Shown: positions 36,530 to 45,907, counted from the first letter of the stretch. The stretch is DNA of 64,000 nt from Lederbergia citri (GCF_018343625.1 NZ_JAGYPG010000001.1:850342-914341); one strand, 5' to 3'. Notes: generated by a model from the sequence alone, not told the origin. Made by a program: numbers and translations.

Positions 36530-37369
36530 TTATCCTTTCACTGATCCCTGTGTCGCTCCTTCTACAATATACTTTTGGAAAAAGGCAAACAAGACGAGTG
36601 TAGGGATAACGGATATGATCGTGGCGGCAGACATAGCTCCCCAGTCGATATCAAATTTTGTTATAAATGAGTTCATTGCAACCGGAATGGTTTTAGCTGA
36701 TTCATCATCAATAAACATAATAGCCAGAAACAATTCATTCCAACATTGTACAAATGCAAATATGAAAGTAGCAGCTATTCCCGGTAGCATAACAGGAATA
36801 ATGACTTTGAATAGAGCTTGAAGCTTATTACACCCATCGATCATCGCTGCTTCTTCTAAACTCGCAGGAATTCTTTCAAAAAATCCCCTCATCATAATGG
36901 TACAAAACGGAATCATCATCACTGTATAAATTAATAACAAAGAAGTCAATTTGTTTAATAAATGCATCTTTGACATTAAAGAATAAAGTGGCGCAAGGGC
37001 TATAAATATAGGGATCATTTGAGTAACAAAAAATGCTAAAATGACTTGGCTCTTTCCCTTAAATTGATATCTTGCCAAAACATAGCCACTAAAAATTGAA
37101 ATCACGAGCGTGAAAAATCCAGCGACAACTGAAACTACTAAACTATTAATAATATAGATTTGGAAATTTGAAAACTCAAACATGTTAATATAATTTTCAA
37201 ACGAAATATTTTCTGGCCAATACTGAATCGGAACTGTAAAAATATCCTTTTGTGACTTCAATGAAGTGATAAAAATCCAATATAAAGGAAAAACAGTAAT
37301 GATTAGAAATATCCCTAGAAAAATAACCTTTGTCGTTAGCCAAGAGATTCGTTTTATTTTTCTACTCAC
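36530..37369 (-). CDS. Sugar-type ABC transporter permease (MalG-like)
   Basis: Inner-membrane permease of a CUT1-type carbohydrate importer, 279 residues. Six membrane helices are expected; the first is VIFLGIFLIITVFPLYWIFI. The EAA loop that docks the ATPase is visible: RIPASLEEAAMIDGCNKLQA. The C-terminus (FQKYIVEGATQGSVKG) is the usual MalG-like ending. GTG start with GGGGGA upstream; it directly follows the MalF-like gene. It is the last gene of the operon. Confidence 0.92.
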   Translation of the reverse strand: MSRKIKRISWLTTKVIFLGIFLIITVFPLYWIFITSLKSQKDIFTVPIQYWPENISFENYINMFEFSNFQIYIINSLVVSVVAGFFTLVISIFSGYVLARYQFKGKSQVILAFFVTQMIPIFIALAPLYSLMSKMHLLNKLTSLLLIYTVMMIPFCTIMMRGFFERIPASLEEAAMIDGCNKLQALFKVIIPVMLPGIAATFIFAFVQCWNELFLAIMFIDDESAKTIPVAMNSFITKFDIDWGAMSAATIISVIPTLVLFAFFQKYIVEGATQGSVKG

Positions 37370-38290
37370 TTAAAAATCCCCCGCTTTCCGATAATTTGTC
37401 ACAAGAAGGAAAAATATAGCAAACATGAGGAGCAGACCAATTATTATGACTCCTACAGCACCTGCTTGTCCATAATCTTGAGCATAAATTACTTTTTCAA
37501 TCATAAATGTTGACAGTATATGTGTAGAACCAGCTGGTCCGCCATTTGTCATTGAATATATCAAATCTGGGAAGTTCAAAATCCATATAACTCTCAATAG
37601 GATTGTAGACAATAAGGTCGGCATAATATAAGGAATGGTAATTTTCACCAATTGCTGTACTTTATTTGCTCCATCAATATCTGCTGCTTCATATAGTTCT
37701 TCAGGTATTGATTGCAGTGCGGCCATAATCATAATGGCAAAAAACGTAACCCCATACCAAATATTCGCAATAATGACTGATGTCATTGCCCATTTTGGAT
37801 CAGATAGAAATGGTATTTGTTGATCAATTAATCCAACTTTAAGTAATAAGTCATTGATCACACCATTTTGTCCATTAAACATCCATCTCCATATTAAACC
37901 AATTAAAAATCCTGACATTGCCCATGGAAAAAATACAAATGCTTGATATATACCTCGTCCACGAAAAGACTTTCGCAAAAATAGTGCCAAAGTAAACCCT
38001 ATCGTTAACTGAAAGAATAAAGAAACAGCAACCCAAATAAAACTGTTCCACAAAATTTCCTTGAAATCTGGAGTCGAAATAATTTCTTTGAAATTTTTCA
38101 AACCAATAAAATCGGTATTACTCATATCAAACAATGTATAATTTTGAAATGCCATTATTACTCCTCGAAACAGCGGGTAGTATATAAAAGCGGTAACTAG
38201 AATAATAGCGGGGAGTAAGCAGAGTAAGATAAACTTTCCTTGTTTAGAAAAACTAAAAAAAGGCTTATGTGATCCATTGAGATTTTGCAA
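37370..38290 (-). CDS. Sugar-type ABC transporter permease (MalF-like)
   Basis: The partner permease, 306 residues. It opens with a cytoplasmic tail, then LLCLLPAIILVTAFIYYPLF as first helix. The EAA loop reads SIPEELYEAADIDGANKVQQ. TTG start with AAAGGAGG 8 bases upstream. It lies 48 bases after the binding-protein gene. Together with the MalG-like protein it forms the channel. No ATPase is encoded nearby, so a shared MsmX-type ATPase must energise it. Confidence 0.92.
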   Translation of the reverse strand: MQNLNGSHKPFFSFSKQGKFILLCLLPAIILVTAFIYYPLFRGVIMAFQNYTLFDMSNTDFIGLKNFKEIISTPDFKEILWNSFIWVAVSLFFQLTIGFTLALFLRKSFRGRGIYQAFVFFPWAMSGFLIGLIWRWMFNGQNGVINDLLLKVGLIDQQIPFLSDPKWAMTSVIIANIWYGVTFFAIMIMAALQSIPEELYEAADIDGANKVQQLVKITIPYIMPTLLSTILLRVIWILNFPDLIYSMTNGGPAGSTHILSTFMIEKVIYAQDYGQAGAVGVIIIGLLLMFAIFFLLVTNYRKAGDF

Positions 38291-38338
38291 TGTGGGTACC
38301 TCCTTTGGGTAAGGGCAGCCTATAAGCTGCCCTCATTG

Positions 38339-39646
38339 TTACTTATTCTTTTTCTCTTCATCCCAATATTTGGACCATTTATTTAAAAAGTCATCTACTG
38401 ACGTTTTACCTAACAAAAATGATTGGATATCTTTGTCAGACTGGCCTTTATATTCACCCCATCCTTTATAATCGAGAGGGCGATCTACTGCTCTATATTT
38501 ATCAGTTTCACTGTTCATCGTAATATAAGATTTAAAATAGCCTTCATTAAAGAATGGATCATCTGCAGCAGTTGTATGAATTGGAATTAGTGAATTGTTT
38601 TTTGCGAAATAAAGATTTTCCTCTGGGTTAGACAAAAATTCAACCAATTTCCAGGCTTCCTCTTTATGTTTTGAGAACGATGTGATTCCCCATCCTGCAG
38701 CTCCAGCCGTTTGTTGAGCAAGTCCTGTTGGACCAAGTGGTAATGGCGCAGTATCCCATGTCCCTTCTTCCATACTTTCATCAGCAGCTACAATTACTTC
38801 AGGGTCTTGGATCAGCATAGCTGTTACTCCAGATGTAAATCCTTGAACCATTTCCGGATAGCTCCAACTGATAGAATCTGGAGGAGAAATATCTTTATAA
38901 AGTTTAACAAACATATTTAAAGCTTCTTTTGCTTCCGGAGTGGAGAACATTGATTTTCCATCTGTCGTAAAATATCCATCATCCGGTTGAATTTTATCAG
39001 CCACATATGCCCATGTCATAAACTCAACATAGTCTGAAGTTCCAGCTCCCCCTCTAAAGCTATAGCCAAAACGGTTTTTTGAAGGATCTGTAAGTTTTTT
39101 TCCTGCTTCATATAGTTCATCCCATGTTTTTGGCACTTCGATACCAGCTTCTTCAAACCAGTCTTTGCGATAAAAAAGTGTTTTTTGATATAAACCATAC
39201 GGAATGTAATAAACAGTATCATCTACATACATTGCATTTCTCTTTGCATTATCATTAACTGTACTCCAATGTTCCCATTTATCTGTATAAGGTGTAAGGT
39301 CTTCAGTGTAGTTATTGGATGTAAATTGCTTCAATGTATAGTCCCTTACTTCTAATACATCAATATCTTCTTTCGCTTGGAGCATTTGTGTTATTTTTTG
39401 GTCGGCACTTTGCAGTGGCGGTGAAATAAGTTCAACTTTAATTCCTGGGTTTTCTTCCTCAAACTTTGCTAGCATATCCTTTAATAGTTTTGTTCTTGCA
39501 GGACTAGTGATACTTTCAATCATTTTTATTGTTACTTGTTTTTCCTTATCTTTCCCACCGCTAGAATTACTTTCGTTGCTATTGCAACCAGCAAGTAAAC
39601 CTAAAACGAGTACAAATGTTGCCATTATTACGCTTAATTTTTTCAT
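38339..39646 (-). CDS. Extracellular solute-binding lipoprotein of the sugar ABC importer
   Basis: Ligand receptor anchored outside the membrane, 435 residues. Lipoprotein signal peptide: MKKLSVIMATFVLVLGLLAG with the lipid-attached Cys (LLAGC) near residue 21, then an Asn/Ser linker. Family 1 binding-protein traits: FEEENPGIKVELIS near residue 60, PKTWDELYEAGKKLTDP, and AAGWGITSFSKHKEEAWKLV. The ligand cannot be read from sequence; the family mostly binds oligosaccharides. Good GGGGAG site before ATG. Between the PLP enzyme and the permeases. Confidence 0.92.
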   Translation of the reverse strand: MKKLSVIMATFVLVLGLLAGCNSNESNSSGGKDKEKQVTIKMIESITSPARTKLLKDMLAKFEEENPGIKVELISPPLQSADQKITQMLQAKEDIDVLEVRDYTLKQFTSNNYTEDLTPYTDKWEHWSTVNDNAKRNAMYVDDTVYYIPYGLYQKTLFYRKDWFEEAGIEVPKTWDELYEAGKKLTDPSKNRFGYSFRGGAGTSDYVEFMTWAYVADKIQPDDGYFTTDGKSMFSTPEAKEALNMFVKLYKDISPPDSISWSYPEMVQGFTSGVTAMLIQDPEVIVAADESMEEGTWDTAPLPLGPTGLAQQTAGAAGWGITSFSKHKEEAWKLVEFLSNPEENLYFAKNNSLIPIHTTAADDPFFNEGYFKSYITMNSETDKYRAVDRPLDYKGWGEYKGQSDKDIQSFLLGKTSVDDFLNKWSKYWDEEKKNK

Positions 39647-39671
39647 GAAGTGACTCCCCTTTGTTTTTTCT

Positions 39672-40850
39672 TTATTCAGTCAATTTTCCTCGCAAAGCTT
39701 TGTCTAGATCTTCTATTAATTCTTCTGTACTTTCTAAACCAACTGAAATACGAATTAATCCTGAATCTAGCCCCTCACTTGCAAGTAATTCTTCGTTATG
39801 GCCATGGTTAGGTGACAATACTAAACTTTCATATCCCCCCCATGAAACACCAATATTAAATAGTTTTAGTGAATCTATTACATTTTTAACATCTGAAAAC
39901 TTGTTGTTTTTTAACTCAAAGCTTAGTAATCCACTATACCCAGTAAGCATCTGCTTGCCTAACTCATAATCGGGATGACTTTCTAGCCCAGGGTAATTTA
40001 CCTTTTTAACTGCAGGATGTTTTTCCAAAAACTGTGCAATTTGTTTTGCACTTTCTTGATGTGCTTTCATCCTAATAGGTAATGTTCGTAGCCCTCTAAG
40101 CAATAGCCAAGCTTCAAATGGCGGCATTACTCCACCTAATAAATGGTATTCATTATAAAATATCTTTTTCATGATGTTCTTATTTGTAATTAGTGCTCCG
40201 CCAATAATGTCACTATGACCACCTAAATATTTTGATGCTGAATGCACAACTACATCAATTCCAAATTGAAGTGGTTTCTGAAATATTGGCGTCGACCATG
40301 TATTGTCAATGATCGTTATAATTCCTTTAGACTTTGCCAACTTTGCTACTACAGGTAAATCGACAAGATTAAAGGTCATGGTCGTTGGACTTTCCAAATA
40401 GACGATTTTTGTGTTCGGTTGTATTGCTGCTTCTATATCGGATAAATCCGTAGACTGCACTATTGTTGACTGTACATCAAACTTACTTAAATACCCTAAA
40501 AATTTCTTTGTAGGACCATAAATATTACTAACACAAACAACATGATCTCCAGAAGAGAGAAAAGTTAAGAGAGCTGATGAGATTGCCGCCATTCCAGATG
40601 AAAATAATTTACACTTTTCGCCACCTTCAAGAGCAGCTATTTTATTTTCGGCGATCTCAACAGTTGGATTCGTTCCTCTTGAATACACATAGTTTCCTTG
40701 CTCATCTTTCATCGCTTCTATAAATGATTCAAAATCCTTATATATGAATAAGGAATTTTCGTGAATCGGCGGAACAACAGCACCATTGAATTTTTCGTAT
40801 ATATCTCCTAGATGGGTACATATATTTTCTGCTGTTTCTAATTCATTCAA
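39672..40850 (-). CDS. PLP-dependent trans-sulfuration-family enzyme
   Basis: Cytoplasmic fold-type I PLP enzyme of the Cys/Met metabolism family (cystathionine gamma-synthase, beta/gamma-lyase, methionine gamma-lyase), 392 residues. Visible: YSRGTNPTVEIAENKIAALE, SSGMAAISSALL, IDNTWSTPI, and the PLP lysine in VVHSASKYLGGHSDIIGGAL. The N-terminus lacks the usual long loop, and the exact reaction cannot be set. TTG start overlapping the regulator stop by 4 bases (TTGA), with AAGGGGAG upstream. Its place between a GntR regulator and a sugar-type importer is unusual and suggests it acts on the imported compound. Confidence 0.85.
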   Translation of the reverse strand: MNELETAENICTHLGDIYEKFNGAVVPPIHENSLFIYKDFESFIEAMKDEQGNYVYSRGTNPTVEIAENKIAALEGGEKCKLFSSGMAAISSALLTFLSSGDHVVCVSNIYGPTKKFLGYLSKFDVQSTIVQSTDLSDIEAAIQPNTKIVYLESPTTMTFNLVDLPVVAKLAKSKGIITIIDNTWSTPIFQKPLQFGIDVVVHSASKYLGGHSDIIGGALITNKNIMKKIFYNEYHLLGGVMPPFEAWLLLRGLRTLPIRMKAHQESAKQIAQFLEKHPAVKKVNYPGLESHPDYELGKQMLTGYSGLLSFELKNNKFSDVKNVIDSLKLFNIGVSWGGYESLVLSPNHGHNEELLASEGLDSGLIRISVGLESTEELIEDLDKALRGKLTE

Positions 40851-41548
40851 GGTTGTATCTCCCCTTTAATAAATACGTTTCGAATTGTGTTTTCAACCGA
40901 ATCCATTAATGAATAAAAATGTCTTCTAGCTTCTTTTTTATCATTGTTTTTAATGGCTTCTAACAATAACACGTGAATTGGATATGTATCGTCGAAAATC
41001 GTTTCGATCCCAAAAGGTTTTTCCCAGAACTTCATAAATGCATCCGACATCGAGTAAATTACTTTTTCTAGTATTGGGTTATGAGCAGCCTCGTAAATGG
41101 TTTTGTGAAAACCTAGATCCGCATTAGATTTATCTTCACCCAACGCTCGAAGTCTATCGTATTCGATTAAATACGCTTCCATCTTTTGTATTTGTTCTGG
41201 GGTGGCCCTTTCGACTGCCAGTTCAACTGCCATTCCCTCAAGAGCTCGCCTTACTTCACACATTTCAAGCAGAAACTTTTTCTCATGTTCAACCTCGATA
41301 TTTGTCAAGATTTTAAAAGGCTCAATTTCTTTAACAAATATTCCTTTTCCATTCTTCACTTCAATCTCACCGGTTGCTTCCAAAAACCTTAATGCTTCAC
41401 GAACAGAGGCTATACTGACACCATATGTATTAGCTAATGTACCTGCTGACGGGAGCTTTTCTCCATTCTTGAGTTGTTTCAATTTAATGTGTTGTCTAAT
41501 TTCCTCTGCAACAAGCTCATGTAACAATACTTTTCGTATTTGTTTCAA
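40847..41548 (-). CDS. GntR-family (FadR subgroup) regulator
   Basis: Cytoplasmic repressor-type regulator of about 233 residues. The winged HTH covers about residues 5-70 (KLPSAGTLANTYGVSIASVR, EALRFLEATGEI, VKNGKGIFV). The C-terminal helical FCD domain has LEMCEVRRALEGMAVELA and, for metal/ligand binding, D..H in NADLGFHKTIYEAAHNP. TTG 41548 is preferred: AAGGAG lies 6 bases before it, while the TTG at 41569 has no such site. First gene of the operon and very likely autoregulated through the operator at 41601-41615. Confidence 0.88.
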   Translation of the reverse strand: MKQIRKVLLHELVAEEIRQHIKLKQLKNGEKLPSAGTLANTYGVSIASVREALRFLEATGEIEVKNGKGIFVKEIEPFKILTNIEVEHEKKFLLEMCEVRRALEGMAVELAVERATPEQIQKMEAYLIEYDRLRALGEDKSNADLGFHKTIYEAAHNPILEKVIYSMSDAFMKFWEKPFGIETIFDDTYPIHVLLLEAIKNNDKKEARRHFYSLMDSVENTIRNVFIKGEIQP

Positions 41549-41600
41549 AACTTTCTCCTTCCTTTTCAAATTAATATGCTATCTTGCTACTGAGCTATCA

Positions 41601-41644
41601 ACCTATCATATAGGTATTCTATTTCAAATGTTTAAATAAATCAA
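41601..41644 (-). promoter_or_regulatory. Promoter with overlapping GntR operator
   Basis: Minus strand: -35 TTGATT (41639-41644), 17-base spacer, -10 TAGAAT (41616-41621). The perfect inverted repeat ACCTAT-CAT-ATAGGT (41601-41615) starts directly after the -10, so a bound repressor would cover the start point. It is 53 bases before the GntR gene start. Confidence 0.75.
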
Positions 41645-41699
41645 TATAATTTGTCGATTTTCTCCCTTCAAAATATTGTATTGAATTCAAAAAATACAA

Positions 41700-41738
41700 T
41701 TAATAATAAAAAAGCATTGATCCTCAAAGAATCAATGC
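41700..41738 (-). terminator. Second stem-loop after the ABC exporter gene
   Basis: GCATTGAT (41714-41721) pairs with ATCAATGC (41731-41738); on the minus strand six T follow. It backs up the terminator at 41765-41800. Confidence 0.7.
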
Positions 41739-41764
41739 AAAGAATTGCGTCTTAACTTTTAACA

Positions 41765-41800
41765 ACAAAAAAATCTCCCTCTTACCAAGAAAAGGGAGAT
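41765..41800 (-). terminator. Terminator of the ABC exporter gene
   Basis: ATCTCCCTCTT pairs with AAAAGGGAGAT (41773-41800); on the minus strand seven T follow, a few bases after the stop codon. Confidence 0.85.
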
Positions 41801-41812
41801 CCTATCAACCTA

Positions 41813-43549
41813 CTATATAACAAATTGCATATTATACAAGTGTGCATAGTTCCTATCTAATGCGAGCAATTCCTCATGCGTTCCTTCTTCAGAGATTCCA
41901 TCATCAGTCAATACAATAATTCGCTCTGCATTTCTAATCGTCGACAAACGATGTGCAATCACTATCGTGGTACGATTTTTCGCTAACGATTCCAGCGATT
42001 CTTTCACGATTTTTTCGCTTTCATTATCAAGAGCGCTTGTTGCTTCATCGAAGATTAAAACGGGTGGATTTTTTAGGAAAACACGCGCAATGCTAATCCG
42101 TTGTTTTTGCCCACCTGATAATTTGACGCCACGTTGACCTATATCAGTATCATATCCGTTAGGTAACCCCATAATAAAATCATGGGCATTAGCATTTTTT
42201 GCTGCCTCTATAATTTCTTCTCTTGTTGCATCCGGGTTTCCGTAGCGGATATTTTCTATGACGGTCCCAGCAAACAGGTATACATCTTGCTGAACGATTC
42301 CAACATTCTTTCTTAGTGAATCTAGGCTAATATCCTTTACATTCACTCCATCTAGTAATACTTCCCCATCTTCTACGTCGTAAAAACGGGATATCAGTGA
42401 ACATAAAGTCGTTTTTCCAATCCCAGAAGGCCCGACTAATGCAATATATTCCCCAGGATTAATTTTCATTGAAATATCATCCAAGACACGTTGGGTGTTC
42501 CCGTTATAACTGAAACTGACATTTTTAAATTCAATATTTCCATGTACCTTATTCAATTCAATTGTATTTTCCGCATCTTTGATATCAGGTTCTGTTTCTA
42601 ACATTTCCATAAATCGATCAAATCCAGTGATCCCATCTTGGAATTGCATCGTCACATGAGCAAGCTTTTGAATTGGCTCAATTAAATACGCTATATATAA
42701 CAAAAATGTAATTAAATCTGGCAGATCTAACGAAGCGTGGACGATATTTATACTTCCAAATACAATGACTGTGATCGTAATGAGTTGGACAAAAATATCC
42801 ATCCCTGTAGAAAAATATGCTTCACTTTTATAACCGTTTTTTCTACTCTCCAAAAATCGGTTATTTTCAACATTGAATTTTTCTACTTCAAATTCCTCGT
42901 TTGCAAAGGACTTTACTACCCTTATGCCTGAAAGACTATCCTCTACTTGTGCATTGATGTCTGCAATTCTATCTTTATTTCTACGAAGTGCGATATTTAC
43001 TTTTTTATTAAAATAGATTGCAAACACAACCATAAATGGCATAAAGAGAAAGATTGCTAACGTCAATTGTGCATTAATCCAAAACAAGATAACGAACGCA
43101 CCAACAAATTTAATGAAATACTTCATATAATCTTCAGGGCCATGGTGGTACAGCTCTGACAAGAGTAGCAAATCATTCGTTACCCTGGACATTAATTGCC
43201 CCGTTTTTTGTGTATCGTAAAAATTAAATGATAATTTTTGATAATGCTCGAATAATTCTCTACGCATATCAGTTTCCATCAAAGCACCCATCTTGTGGCC
43301 ATGATAATCCACGACAAACTGACAAAGGTTTTGAATGACAACCAAAACGAGCATAATCCCACACACAATATAAATTTGGTTCAGTACATTTGAAAGATCA
43401 TTTTCCAAAATATCCTTTGTAATGTATCTTGTTAGCAATGGATACAACAATGCAATGCCTGAACCGACTAAAGCACATGTCATTACAGTATAAAACAGCT
43501 TCAAATACGGTTTGTAATACGATAAAAATTTCTTAAATTTATTATTCAC
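41813..43549 (-). CDS. ABC-type exporter (fused permease and ATPase)
   Basis: Type IV ABC exporter half-transporter of 578 residues acting as a dimer in the membrane. Six helices in residues 1-310 (first LFYTVMTCALVGSGIALLYP). The ATPase has GPSGIGKTT (Walker A, about 373), Q-loop in VGIVQQDVYLF, signature LSGGQKQRISIARV, Walker B VLIFDEATSALD and a switch His in IVIAHRLSTI. Closest in look to the YfiB/YfiC/MsbA-like multidrug or lipid exporters; substrate unknown. GTG start with GAGGGG upstream. Single gene with two tandem terminators. Confidence 0.93.
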   Translation of the reverse strand: MNNKFKKFLSYYKPYLKLFYTVMTCALVGSGIALLYPLLTRYITKDILENDLSNVLNQIYIVCGIMLVLVVIQNLCQFVVDYHGHKMGALMETDMRRELFEHYQKLSFNFYDTQKTGQLMSRVTNDLLLLSELYHHGPEDYMKYFIKFVGAFVILFWINAQLTLAIFLFMPFMVVFAIYFNKKVNIALRRNKDRIADINAQVEDSLSGIRVVKSFANEEFEVEKFNVENNRFLESRKNGYKSEAYFSTGMDIFVQLITITVIVFGSINIVHASLDLPDLITFLLYIAYLIEPIQKLAHVTMQFQDGITGFDRFMEMLETEPDIKDAENTIELNKVHGNIEFKNVSFSYNGNTQRVLDDISMKINPGEYIALVGPSGIGKTTLCSLISRFYDVEDGEVLLDGVNVKDISLDSLRKNVGIVQQDVYLFAGTVIENIRYGNPDATREEIIEAAKNANAHDFIMGLPNGYDTDIGQRGVKLSGGQKQRISIARVFLKNPPVLIFDEATSALDNESEKIVKESLESLAKNRTTIVIAHRLSTIRNAERIIVLTDDGISEEGTHEELLALDRNYAHLYNMQFVI

Positions 43550-43860
43550 AAGTAAACCCCTCTTATGTTAGATTTCCTGAATACTATCTACACATATAAG
43601 GGGAACACAATCATTAACTGAGTGTCGCACCCCTATATGTTAATACTAGTGTCATTGTTTGATTTCTCATTGATATTTCCTCCTTCTAATTTCAATGGAT
43701 AAATTATACAAAATTTCCTAAATATTTTAAAGATAAAAAACAACTTAAGTCATTTTTTCCAAATGAAATCCTATTTAATTCTTTATTGATAAAGGGATTT
43801 GACTAGCTATATAAGAATATATAAAATGTGGTGTTATTTTTAACAAAATGAGGTGGAAAA
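43550..43860. other. Divergent promoter region
   Basis: Between the ABC exporter (minus) and DinB-like gene (plus). AT-rich, no gene. Promoters for both should be here; GAGGTGG at 43851-43857 serves the DinB-like gene. Confidence 0.4.
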
Positions 43861-44403
43861 ATGTCTATAGATATTAAGACATTATTTTTAATTGATCAAA
43901 AGGATGGTTTGAGTCTAGAATTTAGTAAATTAGTGTCAATGATGAATTATACTAGAGTCATGACACTTGAAGAAGTAAAGAAATTGACGGTGGAAGAGCT
44001 AGACTTTCTCTATAATGAAGAGGATGCCAATTCTATCGGGATGTTGCTCGCACATATGGGGGCAGTAGAAAAAGCGTATCAAATTGAAACATTTCATCGT
44101 GAGTTGACTGAGGAAGATATTAATGAGTTAAATCCTGCATTGGATTTAGGGAATAAAGCACGCGAACAGATTAATGGTAATAGTATTGACTTTTATATAA
44201 AAGAATTGGCTGATATACGACAACAAACAATCGAAACCTTCAAAACACTCCCTGATGAATGGTTATTTCAACAATCTACCTTCTGGTTTGACGAACAAGC
44301 TAATAATTATTTTAAATGGTTCCACGTATTCGAGGACGAGTTAAATCATAGAGGGCAAATTAGAATTATCAAAAAGATGATTGCGAAGCAGTTGCACGTT
44401 TAA
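43861..44403 (+). CDS. DinB-family protein
   Basis: A 180-residue cytoplasmic four-helix-bundle protein of the DinB/YfiT-like superfamily. Metal-ligand histidines appear at the expected places: LLAHMGAVE (about residue 63) and HVFEDELNHRGQIRI (HxxxxxxNHRGQ-type, about 155-168). Members are bacillithiol-dependent transferases or of unknown role. ATG with GAGGTGG 4 bases upstream. Single gene, converging on the secreted-protein gene. Confidence 0.85.
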   Translation: MSIDIKTLFLIDQKDGLSLEFSKLVSMMNYTRVMTLEEVKKLTVEELDFLYNEEDANSIGMLLAHMGAVEKAYQIETFHRELTEEDINELNPALDLGNKAREQINGNSIDFYIKELADIRQQTIETFKTLPDEWLFQQSTFWFDEQANNYFKWFHVFEDELNHRGQIRIIKKMIAKQLHV

Positions 44404-44414
44404 CGTAATAAAAA

Positions 44415-44447
44415 AATGGTGCCCCCACTTTTATTAGTGGGGTGTTG
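44415..44447. terminator. Stem-loop between convergent genes
   Basis: CCCCACT (44423-44429) pairs with AGTGGGG (44436-44442). On the minus strand seven T follow; the stop codon of the minus gene lies in the loop. Confidence 0.7.
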
Positions 44448-45276
44448 AGCCTTCAATTTGCATAAAAAGTTCCTTTACAAACCGTTTACTATCAATTTTC
44501 CAGCCGCCAACAGGTGAAAAGCGGATTAAATGGATGGTTCCATTAAAAATATGACGTTTTGAATGTTTATCAATCCATTCGATTTCTACAGGCACTTCAA
44601 GATACAATTCGTCTTTTTCATAAGGTCTTGCTACTATTTGTCTAGGACTTATATTTTCAACTTTATTCAAAAGCTCTTTCCAGTTTATTTTTTGTACAGA
44701 AGCTGCAGACACGATTCGCTTATCCTTTTGTTTTATTCCCGCAACATATGCTTGGATGAGTTCTTCTGGCTCTACACTATTTAGGTGTTCATTTAATTTG
44801 CCGGCTGCTTTCAAAATCATGAGTTGATGTGAAAGATCCTCAGTTTTTCTTCTATGCGTTGTACTTCCATTAAAATGAACGCAAAAATGACCACGAAAAT
44901 TATTATCGAGTTTCCCTGCACCATGAGGCATCCCATGCATCGAGGCTGCTATCCATTCGTCGTTATGAATAACTATAATCGCTCTCCGTTTCCAGCTCCA
45001 TTTCCCGTTATAAATTTCCTTCATAATTTTTGTATCTTTTTTAGTCAATGGCTGAACGTCGGCATGTCCACTCCCCGCTCGCCTCTGTACGTTAAACCTC
45101 TTCCCCGTTTCCACATCCAAAATCGTAAACTTACTATACTTAGGTAAAATTCCATTGACCTCATCCCAAGGAAGCATTTCAACCGAAATTCCGATTCCCT
45201 CATCTTTTGCTTCGACAAATTGCCCATTAAATAGAAAGAACGAAGTTAGTAAAATAATCGCACATAAATAACGCAA
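44434..45276 (-). CDS. Secreted protein with GHFCVHF motif (possible L,D-transpeptidase-like)
   Basis: A 280-residue exported protein. Signal peptide: MRYLCAIILLTSFFLFNGQF, cleaved after VEA. The central conserved block has RRAGSGHADVQPLT, ASMHGMPHGAGKL, and NNFRGHFCVHFNGSTTH (about residues 128-145). The His-x-Cys-x-His cluster, with earlier His residues, recalls the catalytic His/Cys of YkuD-type cross-linkers, but the classic spacing is not met. The C-terminal 100 residues look like a sheet domain (ELYLEVPVEIEWIDKHSKRH). Probably acts on the cell wall. TTG start with only a weak ribosome site. Confidence 0.65.
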   Translation of the reverse strand: MRYLCAIILLTSFFLFNGQFVEAKDEGIGISVEMLPWDEVNGILPKYSKFTILDVETGKRFNVQRRAGSGHADVQPLTKKDTKIMKEIYNGKWSWKRRAIIVIHNDEWIAASMHGMPHGAGKLDNNFRGHFCVHFNGSTTHRRKTEDLSHQLMILKAAGKLNEHLNSVEPEELIQAYVAGIKQKDKRIVSAASVQKINWKELLNKVENISPRQIVARPYEKDELYLEVPVEIEWIDKHSKRHIFNGTIHLIRFSPVGGWKIDSKRFVKELFMQIEGSTPH

Positions 45277-45398
45277 TATTTAACACTCATTTCTGGATTT
45301 TTTAAAAAAAGCTTTCCAAAAATGTGTAAAACCTATTCATGATTTATTGTGAAAAAATAGGGAAAAGTAAAATGAAAGCAATTTGGAGGGATGAACGA

Positions 45399-45590
45399 AT
45401 GGGTGCGATTGAACGAAATGGATATATTTTTGAGCCAGAATATAGCGTCATTGAGCAAAATGGAGCTGTTCACGTATATCATAATGGAGAATTTGTTGAA
45501 GAACTAAAATTCACGTTCCATGGAAAATATCCCGAAATTGATCAAATTGAACAGCTCGTTGCTGATTATTGCAGGACAAACGGAATTTAA
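45399..45590 (+). CDS. DUF5370-family protein (YbxH-like)
   Basis: A 63-residue cytoplasmic protein restricted to bacilli: MGAIERNGYIFEPEYSVIEQ, then HVYHNGEFVEELKFTFHGK and a helical end. Function unknown. ATG 45399 is selected because GGAGGG lies 8 bases upstream; the longer frame from 45339 has no site. Confidence 0.8.
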   Translation: MGAIERNGYIFEPEYSVIEQNGAVHVYHNGEFVEELKFTFHGKYPEIDQIEQLVADYCRTNGI

Positions 45591-45591
45591 A

Positions 45592-45616
45592 AACACCACG
45601 CCATTTCGTGGTGTGA
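45592..45616. terminator. Stem-loop between convergent genes
   Basis: ACACCACG (45593-45600) pairs with CGTGGTGT (45607-45614); five T follow on the minus strand, so it mainly ends the membrane-protein gene. Confidence 0.65.
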
Positions 45617-45643
45617 CATTATGGTGCAAATGAGGCGAAATAT

Positions 45644-45907
45644 CTAAATATAATAACCGTTAACGCAAAAAATGAAATCGTACATATACAAGCTAAGTGC
45701 AATAGTATGTAAAAAACTTTTTTTGCTTTTAATAAAAAAGGAATAAACAAACCCAAATAGAGGGTTCAACAAAAGAAAAACTAAAAATATTGGCCCTAAC
45801 ACTATATCAATCGTATTGGGGATGTTTAATTGCAAAGTAGCTACAATGACGGGGGCAATAAAAGAAAAAAGTGAAACTTTAGAAGGGTTTTGAAAAAACT
45901 GCTTCAT
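45644..45907 (-). CDS. Small membrane protein
   Basis: An 87-residue hydrophobic protein, unknown family, with three probable membrane helices (LFSFIAPVIVATLQL, IVLGPIFLVFLLLNPLFGFV, LHTIALSLYMYDFIFCV). AAGGAG lies 8 bases before the ATG. Single gene. Confidence 0.6.
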   Translation of the reverse strand: MKQFFQNPSKVSLFSFIAPVIVATLQLNIPNTIDIVLGPIFLVFLLLNPLFGFVYSFFIKSKKSFLHTIALSLYMYDFIFCVNGYYI

